A stretch of 64,000 nt of DNA. Origin: CBDCGS01 sp965216915 (GTDB lineage Bacteria; Pseudomonadota; Alphaproteobacteria; UBA828). The DNA lies in the NCBI GenBank assembly GCA_965216915.1, contig CBDCGS010000011.1, positions 868,001-932,000 on the forward strand. The letters are read 5' to 3'. Position numbers and translations under genes: made by a program. Positions 58,013 through 64,000 of the stretch are shown here, one piece after another (position 1 is the first letter of the stretch; every line of letters begins with the position of its first letter). The notes beneath the pieces are model-generated. The model worked only from the letters and a program-made list of their open reading frames with translations. It searched no databases and was not told the DNA's origin.

Positions 58013-58876
58013 ATGTCGATCCACCCCGCAGCAGAGCTCTTGAGTGCACGCGACTGGCGCGCCATGGAGTTGCACGCCCGCGACGCGGAAGCACGCGGCC
58101 AATCCTTCAAACTCGGAAGCGCGATCCGCACCACGCAGGAAGCGGATCGATCAGATCCCGCAAAAGAGGCCGGCGATGGCTTTTTCGGGGCCGATGGTTT
58201 CACGTTCGACGACTTCCTCGATATCATCAACCCGCTCCATCACATCCCGGTCGTCGGCGCGATCTATCGCTCGCTGACGGGCGACGAAATCTCGCAGGGC
58301 GCCCGCATCGCCGGCGGAACGCTCTATGGCGGGCCTTTGGGGACGTTTACGGCGGCCGCAAGCGCCGCCATCGAGACCGCAACCGGCAAAGGCCCGGGTG
58401 CGCTGGCGATAGCGGCGCTCACAGGCGAGGAGGATACGCCGGAGGCGCCAGCGCCGACGATGCTGGCGCGCACCGATGAGCTCACCGCGCCCGCCGAGGG
58501 CGGCGCCCCAGAGACGATGCCACCCCTCGCGCCGGCGTCAGACATCCCCAGACTTGGGCCGGTGCCGAACGCGCGGGCGGACCAGGCGACGCTGAACGCG
58601 CGCAACGCGGCGCGCGCCGCCATGCCACAATTCACCGAGGACGAGGCCGCGCTCATTCTGAGGGCTCTCGGCGCTCAACCAGCAGCAGGAGACCAGAGGG
58701 CGCCCGGTCAACCCAACCCGATGGTCGATCCGGTAACGGGCGCCGCGCTTCATCCGTCCGTGGCCGTGCCTGAAGCGGGGGTTGCCAACCGAATGGAAAC
58801 CGCGCTCGACAAATACCGCGCGCTGCTCGAAGCGCGTGCCGCCGAACAGGCGCGGCGTGTTGATACGGATTTGTGA
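58013..58876 (+). CDS. Conserved hypothetical protein with INPLHHIPVVGAIYR core
   Basis: A 287-residue protein of unknown function. The best-conserved-looking part is FTFDDFLDIINPLHHIPVVG followed by AIYRSLTGDEIS and GGTLYGGPLGTFTAA (about residues 62-112); the rest is Pro/Ala-rich and probably disordered, ending in a charged helix (DKYRALLEARAAEQARRVD). I have seen the INPLxHIPVV block in alphaproteobacterial hypothetical proteins, but know no function. No clear signal peptide; the Gly/Ala-rich segment near 92-112 could touch membrane. The ATG at 58013 follows GGAGGAAG; the next gene overlaps by 4 bases. Confidence 0.75.
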   Translation: MSIHPAAELLSARDWRAMELHARDAEARGQSFKLGSAIRTTQEADRSDPAKEAGDGFFGADGFTFDDFLDIINPLHHIPVVGAIYRSLTGDEISQGARIAGGTLYGGPLGTFTAAASAAIETATGKGPGALAIAALTGEEDTPEAPAPTMLARTDELTAPAEGGAPETMPPLAPASDIPRLGPVPNARADQATLNARNAARAAMPQFTEDEAALILRALGAQPAAGDQRAPGQPNPMVDPVTGAALHPSVAVPEAGVANRMETALDKYRALLEARAAEQARRVDTDL

Positions 58877-59451
58877 TCGCGGATGTGCCACGATTGCCGC
58901 ACATGGCAACCGGCTCACCGTTGGAACTTCCCTCACGCGAACACCTGATCGTCGGGGCTGATCGCACCCTCGCGTGGCACGACCGGCGCTTTCCCTGCGC
59001 CCTTGGCGCGGCCGGCATTAGGCGCGACAAGCGCGAGGGAGATCAGGCGACGCCGGCGGGGCGCTTCGCGCTGCGCCGTGTTCTCTATCGACCGGACAGG
59101 CTCGCGCCGCCTCGCACGCGGCTCGCCGTCGCGCCGCTCACGCCGCGCGACGGTTGGTGCGACGATGTTGCTGATCCGCTGTACAACCAAGCGATCCGCC
59201 AACCGTTCGGCGGCCGACACGAGAGTCTTTGGCGCACCGACCACGTCTATGACGTGATTGTCGTGGTTGGCTACAACGACAACCCGGTCCAGGTTGGCCG
59301 CGGCAGCGCCATCTTTGTTCATGTCGTGCGCCCGAGTTTCGCGCCGACCGAGGGATGCGTGGCGCTTCGGCTCGCGGACCTCCTCACCATCCTCGAGGGG
59401 CTCGACCCGCACGCCCTGCTTTGTGTGGCGCCGGAAGAGCCGCCGCACTAG
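58873..59451 (+). CDS. L,D-transpeptidase (YkuD) domain protein without signal peptide
   Basis: A 192-residue YkuD-type protein. The catalytic motif is present: IFVHVVRPSFAPTEGCVALR (His, then EGC with the nucleophile Cys). Such enzymes form 3-3 cross-links in peptidoglycan or attach lipoproteins to it, which requires export; no signal peptide is visible here. The GTG at 58873 overlaps the upstream stop; an ATG at 58903 is an alternative start. Coupling to the hypothetical gene suggests they work together. Confidence 0.85.
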   Translation: MIADVPRLPHMATGSPLELPSREHLIVGADRTLAWHDRRFPCALGAAGIRRDKREGDQATPAGRFALRRVLYRPDRLAPPRTRLAVAPLTPRDGWCDDVADPLYNQAIRQPFGGRHESLWRTDHVYDVIVVVGYNDNPVQVGRGSAIFVHVVRPSFAPTEGCVALRLADLLTILEGLDPHALLCVAPEEPPH

Positions 59452-59527
59452 TTGATCGCGGCCGCGCTCGCCCTCCGGCCACCCTCGCGCTAAACTTCGG
59501 CATGGAACGAAGCTCTCCGGGGGAAGG

Positions 59528-59875
59528 ATGACGATCGAGCGCATCGACAAAGGTCCACGCATGAGCCAGGCCGTGGTGCACGGCAATATGGTGTTCCTCG
59601 CCGGGCAGGTCGCCGATGACACCGATCAGGACGTGGCGGGCCAAACGCGCCAAATCCTGAGCAAGATCGAGGGGCTCTTGGCGAAAGCCGGCTCGTCGAA
59701 GGCGCAGATTCTGAGCGCGACGGTTTGGCTCTCCGACATCGCGACCTTCGACGAGATGAACGCGGTCTGGGATCCGTGGGTCGACACGGAGAATCCACCA
59801 TGCCGCGCCTGTGTCGAGAGCAAGCTCGCGTCGCCGCGCTACACGGTCGAGATCATGGTGGTCGCGGCGCGCTAG
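59528..59875 (+). CDS. RidA family protein
   Basis: A 115-residue trimer-forming protein of the YjgF/YER057c/UK114 family. RidA hydrolyses reactive enamine/imine intermediates formed by PLP enzymes. The GNMVFLAGQVADD segment and the final CRACVESKLASPRYTVEIMV, with the substrate-binding Arg, are present. Its stop overlaps, tail to tail, the gene for a YggS-like PLP protein, an interesting pairing, since both deal with by-products of PLP chemistry; each is common and the pairing may be chance. Confidence 0.92.
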   Translation: MTIERIDKGPRMSQAVVHGNMVFLAGQVADDTDQDVAGQTRQILSKIEGLLAKAGSSKAQILSATVWLSDIATFDEMNAVWDPWVDTENPPCRACVESKLASPRYTVEIMVVAAR

Positions 59876-60597
59876 GTGCCTTGCCGCGCCAATTGCGACC
59901 GCGCACCGAAGATCGCCGTGCCGACCCTGACGCAGGTTGATCCGAACGCGATCGCCGTCTCGAAATCGGCCGACATGCCCATGCTGAGGCCCTCGAGCCC
60001 GTTGCGCGCGGCGATCTTCGCGAGAAGCGCGAAGTGAAGCGCCGGTTCTTCGTCGACCGGCGGAATGCACATAAGCCCGACGATCGGCAACGCCAAGTCA
60101 TCGCGGCAGCGCGCGATCAGCGCATCCGCTTCTCTCGGCAAAACGCCCGCCTTTTGCGGCTCGGACCCGGTGTTGACTTGGATGTAGCAGTCGGGCCGGC
60201 GATCGGCTCGGTCCATTGCCCGCGCAAGCGCTTCGGCAAGCTTGGGCCGGTCAACGGCATGAATCGCGGCGGCGAGCGCCACGGCATCGCGCGCCTTGTT
60301 CGTTTGCAGCGCACCAATCATGTGGAGCGATACGTCGGGCCATTCAGCTTTCAGCGCGGGCCATTTGGCTTGCGCTTCTTGAATCCGGTTCTCACCAAAG
60401 ATGCGGTGGCCGGCCTCCAAGGCAGGACGGATGCGCGTCGCCTCGTGCCCTTTTGAGACGGCGATGAGCGTAACCTCCTCGGCTGCGCGCTTGGCATCGT
60501 GCGCGGCCTTGGCAACGGCAGCGCCGACCGAGGCGAGGTTGCCGGCGACGTCGACACTGGTCGCCACGTCGCCGCGTGCCGAGGCGTGGGTCATCAT
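59872..60597 (-). CDS. YggS/PLPBP family pyridoxal-phosphate homeostasis protein
   Basis: A 241-residue alanine-racemase-fold PLP-binding protein. The PLP Lys is in VTLIAVSKGHEATRI (about residue 49). IFGENRIQEAQAKW, LHMIGALQTNK and LSMGMSADFETAIAFGSTCV with VRVGTAIFGAR complete the family pattern. These proteins keep free PLP in balance and lack racemase activity. Convergent with RidA by a 4-base overlap; divergent from the ThiE-like gene (21 bases apart). Confidence 0.93.
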   Translation of the reverse strand: MMTHASARGDVATSVDVAGNLASVGAAVAKAAHDAKRAAEEVTLIAVSKGHEATRIRPALEAGHRIFGENRIQEAQAKWPALKAEWPDVSLHMIGALQTNKARDAVALAAAIHAVDRPKLAEALARAMDRADRRPDCYIQVNTGSEPQKAGVLPREADALIARCRDDLALPIVGLMCIPPVDEEPALHFALLAKIAARNGLEGLSMGMSADFETAIAFGSTCVRVGTAIFGARSQLARQGT

Positions 60598-60618
60598 GCT
60601 CCCTCAGGGTTGAGCGGC

Positions 60619-61224
60619 GTGCGCACGCTAGCAGAGGTGGCAGGGGAGCTCAAACGACGCCGGCTGAGCGCCCTGCCGGCGCTCATCCTGGTGACCGACG
60701 CGGACCGCTTGCCGGATCCGCGGGATGCGCTGCGGGCCCTGCCCCCGGGAAACGCGGTGTTGCTGCGGCACTACCGTGATCCGCATCGGGCAGCGCTCGC
60801 CCGCGCGCTCGCGGTACTAGCGAGAGCCCGGCAACACCGCCTGCTCATTGCGGACGATCCAGACCTCGCGCGCGACGTCGGCGCGGGCGGAATCCATTTG
60901 CCCGCGCGCCGATTGCGGCATGCGGGCTTGGTGCGCCGTCGGTACGATTGGATGGTGACTGCAGCGGCCCATTCCTGGCTCGAGCTATCCCGTGCCGCCT
61001 CTCTCGGTGTCGATGCGGCGCTGGTGTCGCCGGTGTTCGAGACGAGTAGCCACCCGGGGGCGTGCCCCCTTGGGCTGCACCGATTCGCGGCGCTCGCGCG
61101 GTTCAGCCCCGTCCCGGTCTACGCGCTCGGCGGCATTGCGGCGCGAAACGCCGTGTTGCTTCGCGCCACCGACGCCGTGGGGATCGCCGCGGTCGGTGGG
61201 CTTACTCCGCCGATTGCTCGCTGA
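60619..61224 (+). CDS. ThiE/TenI-family thiamine phosphate synthase-like protein
   Basis: A 201-residue TIM-barrel protein of the thiamine phosphate synthase/TenI group. LPALILVTDADRLPDP opens it; GAGGIHLPARRL is the usual HL phosphate-site block, VTAAAHSWLELSRAASLGVD follows (AAAHS for the family CHS), and AALVSPVFETSSHPGACPLG is the pyrophosphate-binding segment. Some members are TenI aminotransferase-like isomerases instead of synthases, and the missing Cys of the CHS motif leaves this open. The GTG at 60619 is the chosen start; TTG at 60610 is possible. Its 3' end overlaps cysNC by 23 bases. Confidence 0.8.
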   Translation: MRTLAEVAGELKRRRLSALPALILVTDADRLPDPRDALRALPPGNAVLLRHYRDPHRAALARALAVLARARQHRLLIADDPDLARDVGAGGIHLPARRLRHAGLVRRRYDWMVTAAAHSWLELSRAASLGVDAALVSPVFETSSHPGACPLGLHRFAALARFSPVPVYALGGIAARNAVLLRATDAVGIAAVGGLTPPIAR

Positions 61225-63157
61225 TTGCGAAATTGGCCGCGACATAGTCGAGCAGCTGGTCGAGGCACGCGTCGACTGAATGCGCTGCGGTGTCGAGCGC
61301 AAGCTCCGGCCGCTCGGGCGGCTCGTAGGGCGCGGAGACGCCGGTGAACTGCTCGATTTCCCCGGCCCGGGCGCGTTGATAGAGACCCTTCGGATCACGC
61401 GCTTCGCACACTTCCAGCGACGCCTTGACGTGGACCTCGTGGAAGCCGCCTGGACCGTGACGGTCGGCCGCCTGGCGCGCGCGGTCGCGGTCGGACCGAT
61501 AGGGTGAGATGAAGGCGGTCAGAACGATGAAGCCCGCATCCGCGAAGAGCGCCGCGACCTCGCCGATCCGGCGGATGTTTTCGGCCCGATCGTCCGGCGA
61601 AAAGCCGAGATTGGCGTTGAGCCCGCCGCGCACATTGTCACCGTCCAGAACATAGATCTGATAGCCCTTCTGGAACATGGCTCGCTCGGCAGCGAGCGCG
61701 ATGGTCGACTTGCCGGCGCCGGAGAGTCCGGTGAGCCAGATCACCCCGCCTTTGTGGCCGTTGCGCTGCGCGCGCGCGGCGGTCGTGATGCCGTGGCCGA
61801 CGGCAAAGATGTTGCTGGATTTCTCGGTGATCAGGTGGCGTTGATCGGGATAGCCCCGCATGTTGATGATGCCGCCACCCGCGATGTCGTAGCCATCGAC
61901 GAGCACAAACCGGCCGGTGCGCGGGTTGATCGCAAACTCGTCGAGCGCCAGCATCGCGCGGGTGCGCAGCACGACCTCGGCCACACCGTTGCGCTCGACC
62001 TGCTGGACCGCATTTGCGTCGTCGCTCGCTGCAAGGTCGTCGACATCGACAACGCGATCGATCGCCTGCACCTCGACCGGCGCTTCCATGGTTGTCAGTT
62101 TGAGCTTGTATTGGCGGCCCGGGGCGAGCGGCTCGCGGCCGAGCCAAAACAGGTGCCCGCGGAACACGTTCGATTCGATGGGTGTCCAATCCTCGTGGCT
62201 CACCATCTCGCCACGTTCCACGAAAATCTGCTGATCGAGCACGAGGCCAACCGATTCGCCCGCGCGCGCGACGGTGACCGGCTCCTTGCTGTTCCACCGC
62301 TCGATTCGTTCGAGCTTGGCCACTTTGTTCGACGGGGAGAACAGCAATTGATCACCCGGGCGCACGACGCCGCTCTCGATGCGGCCCGCGACGATGCGGC
62401 GTTCATCGAAGTGGTAAACATCCTGCACGGGCATGCGGAAGGGAAGATCGTCCAGGCCGCCGGGCGCTTCGAACTCGTCGAGCGCGGAGACGACATCCGG
62501 CCCGCGATACCAAGGCGTGCGGGGCGAAGGCGTCGCGAGATTGTCGCCCTCACGCGCCGAGACGGGCACGACATGACGCGGCGTAATGCCGAGCTCGCCG
62601 AGATAGTCGCGAATATCGGCCTCGACTGCGGCGAAGCGCGCTTGGTCGTAGTCTACGGCGTCGAGCTTATTGACCGCGACGACGACCTGGCCGATTCCAA
62701 GCAAATGCAGGAGGTAGCCGTGTCGGCGGGATTGCTCGCGTACGCCCTCCGCGGCGTCGATCACCAGCACCGCGGCATCGCAGGAGGCGGCGCCCGAGAC
62801 CATATTCTTCACGAACTCTCGGTGGCCCGGCGCATCGACGATCACATAGTCACGCTTCGACGAGCTGAACCAGATGTGCGCGGCATCGATGGTGATGGCT
62901 TGGTCGCGCTCGGCCTGGAACGCATCCATGACGAACGCCCACTCGAACGGCATTGCCCGCCGATCGCACATCGCCCGGATCGCCTCGATCTTGCCCTCGG
63001 GCAACGAATCGGTGTCGTGCAAGAGCCGGCCGACCAAGGTCGATTTACCGTGATCGACGTGTCCGACGATCACGATTTGGAGGCGCTCGCGTTTTTGGTC
63101 TTGGGGGGAGGCCACGGTCACGGTCTCGCTCCTGGCGCGAGTCGGCATGTCGTTCAT
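61202..63157 (-). CDS. cysNC: Bifunctional sulfate adenylyltransferase subunit 1 / APS kinase
   Basis: A 651-residue fusion. The CysN part (1-450) is an EF-Tu-like GTPase: GHVDHGKSTLVGRLL (G1), DAPGHREF (G3), NKLDAVD (G4); it drives adenylation of sulfate by CysD. The CysC part (about 455-651) phosphorylates APS to PAPS: Walker A GLSGAGKSTIA, DGDNVRGGLNANLGFSPDDR and FISPYRSDRDRAR. It follows cysD after 8 bases. Such fusions are frequent in alphaproteobacteria and usually feed PAPS for sulfation or assimilation. Confidence 0.96.
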   Translation of the reverse strand: MNDMPTRARSETVTVASPQDQKRERLQIVIVGHVDHGKSTLVGRLLHDTDSLPEGKIEAIRAMCDRRAMPFEWAFVMDAFQAERDQAITIDAAHIWFSSSKRDYVIVDAPGHREFVKNMVSGAASCDAAVLVIDAAEGVREQSRRHGYLLHLLGIGQVVVAVNKLDAVDYDQARFAAVEADIRDYLGELGITPRHVVPVSAREGDNLATPSPRTPWYRGPDVVSALDEFEAPGGLDDLPFRMPVQDVYHFDERRIVAGRIESGVVRPGDQLLFSPSNKVAKLERIERWNSKEPVTVARAGESVGLVLDQQIFVERGEMVSHEDWTPIESNVFRGHLFWLGREPLAPGRQYKLKLTTMEAPVEVQAIDRVVDVDDLAASDDANAVQQVERNGVAEVVLRTRAMLALDEFAINPRTGRFVLVDGYDIAGGGIINMRGYPDQRHLITEKSSNIFAVGHGITTAARAQRNGHKGGVIWLTGLSGAGKSTIALAAERAMFQKGYQIYVLDGDNVRGGLNANLGFSPDDRAENIRRIGEVAALFADAGFIVLTAFISPYRSDRDRARQAADRHGPGGFHEVHVKASLEVCEARDPKGLYQRARAGEIEQFTGVSAPYEPPERPELALDTAAHSVDACLDQLLDYVAANFAISEQSAE

Positions 63158-63165
63158 CGGGTCTC

Positions 63166-63960
63166 CTACATATAGCCGTCGGCGCGGAGGCGCTCGAACG
63201 AATCTTCGGCTTCGTGATCCATCGCGCGGCCCGCGCGTTCCGCGACGGTGGTAACCGCGAGCTCCGCAATGATCGCATCGATCGTGTCGGCATTGCTGTC
63301 GATGGGGAACGTGATGTCCTCGTCACCGAGGGAGCGATACCGCTTTCCGTTCTTCGCGTAATAGAGGTCGATCACGGGGATCTCCTCGCGCTTCGTGTAG
63401 CGCCAGATGTCGATCTCCGACCAATGAAGCAGCGGGTGAATCCTGACATGTGTGCCCGGCGGAAAATCGGTCTTGAATTGATCCCAGAATTCCGGTGGCT
63501 GGTCGCGAAAATCCCACTCGCTCGCCTGTCCGCGCGGGCTGAACACGCGCTCCTTGGCGCGCGTGCTTTCCTCGTCGCGTCGGATGCCGGCGAAAATTCC
63601 CGTGAACCCCTCGCGGGCGAGCAGTGCCTTGAGGCCTGCGGTCTTGCGGGCCGCCGACCGCGCCGCCGGCGGCAATGTCGGATCCATGTCCTCGACGGGT
63701 GGGCACTCGCCGGTCACCAGCCGTAGGTTCCACTCCTCCGCGTAGTGCGCGCGGAATTCATACATCTCCTTGAACTTCTTGCCGGTATCGACATGCACGA
63801 CCGGGAATGGAACATGGCCGAAGAACGCCTTGCGGCAGAGCCAAACCATGACGTTCGAGTCCTTGCCGAGGGACCACAGAAGACCGAGCCGATCGATCTT
63901 GTTGAAGGCCTCGCGGATGATGTAAATGCTCTGGCTTTCGAGCGCGTCCAAGTGATCCAT
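63166..63960 (-). CDS. cysD: Sulfate adenylyltransferase subunit 2
   Basis: A 264-residue ATP pyrophosphatase that makes APS from sulfate and ATP with CysN. The PP-loop is LLWSLGKDSNVMVWL (SxGKDS). FPVVHVDTGKKFKEMYEFR, GIRRDEESTRAKERVFSPRG and HPLLHWSEIDIWRY are family blocks. It is shorter than many CysD proteins (about 300). The ATG at 63960 starts the helix LDALESQSIYIIREAF. It heads the operon with cysNC; the last 40 bases of the window lie upstream and carry its ribosome-binding region. Confidence 0.95.
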   Translation of the reverse strand: MDHLDALESQSIYIIREAFNKIDRLGLLWSLGKDSNVMVWLCRKAFFGHVPFPVVHVDTGKKFKEMYEFRAHYAEEWNLRLVTGECPPVEDMDPTLPPAARSAARKTAGLKALLAREGFTGIFAGIRRDEESTRAKERVFSPRGQASEWDFRDQPPEFWDQFKTDFPPGTHVRIHPLLHWSEIDIWRYTKREEIPVIDLYYAKNGKRYRSLGDEDITFPIDSNADTIDAIIAELAVTTVAERAGRAMDHEAEDSFERLRADGYM

Positions 63961-64000
63961 GTGGCGCCTTGATTGTTGGAGGAGCGTGGTCGGGCGGCGG

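Noticed and set aside
61754..63175. 473-codon plus-strand frame opposite cysNC
   Set aside because: cysNC has full GTPase and kinase motifs; the other frame is a GC-rich shadow.
1..64000. CRISPR arrays, insertion sequences, prophage or integrase genes
   Set aside because: No regularly spaced repeats, transposase or integrase motifs were found by eye; apart from the short dispersed repeat nothing mobile is seen.

Overview
The window reads as a GC-rich alphaproteobacterial chromosome, probably of the Rhodospirillales/Hyphomicrobiales kind. The pointers are inference from family knowledge: a ubiH ... ftsK-lolA ... xthA neighbourhood, tandem DUF1127 proteins, a CnoX-type thioredoxin-TPR protein with an intact CGPC site, class III adenylate cyclases fused to TPR domains, a fused cysNC, and strong G/C preference at third codon positions. 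There is one tRNA gene (Gly-GCC), no rRNA, no CRISPR array, and no recognisable insertion sequence or prophage.

Layout. 1-1.6 kb: methionine-salvage isomerase mtnA (cut by the left edge), a 50-residue protein and a ketopantoate-reductase-like gene, all on the minus strand. 1.8-5 kb: an SDR oxidoreductase, a glutathione S-transferase-like protein, and an ammonium transporter operon with a small membrane protein, closed by a clear intrinsic terminator. 5.2-11.2 kb: a membrane adenylate cyclase and a 1197-residue protein that looks like CydD and CydC joined in one chain. 11.3-15.8 kb: two small divergent metabolic operons (NTF2-like, EamA, DsbA-like; RraA, PhyH-like dioxygenase, SDR). 15.8-28.6 kb: conserved housekeeping (tRNA-Gly, ProXp-ala-like editing protein, cnoX, LON-domain protein, Trm112-like, DUF971, ubiH-like, amidase, ftsK, lolA, MATE pump, class I amidotransferase, two DUF1127 proteins, xthA).

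28.6-55 kb is the accessory-looking heart of the window. A minus-strand set (cyclase-like/TPR signalling protein, lipoprotein, small SAM methyltransferase, cyclic-nucleotide-binding protein, and a very unusual 893-residue ABC protein) diverges from a plus-strand run of translationally coupled genes: two GT4 glycosyltransferases, a histidine phosphatase, a MurG-like glycosyltransferase, a polysaccharide-deacetylase-like protein and an acyl-CoA-synthetase-like ligase. It is followed by a peptide-type ABC importer whose ATPase, binding protein and two permeases are split by a PA14-like secreted protein, a second copy of the same small methyltransferase family, a second MurG-like glycosyltransferase and a TylF-like methyltransferase. 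The repetition of the same two rare families in both halves suggests one functional locus for making, modifying and moving a glycoconjugate. This is inference, and the best candidate for an undescribed system here.

55-64 kb returns to ordinary genes: an MFS transporter, an OmpR-type response regulator, a GNAT acetyltransferase, a conserved hypothetical protein, an L,D-transpeptidase-like protein, RidA, a YggS-like PLP protein, a ThiE/TenI-like protein, and the sulfate-activation genes cysNC and cysD at the right edge.
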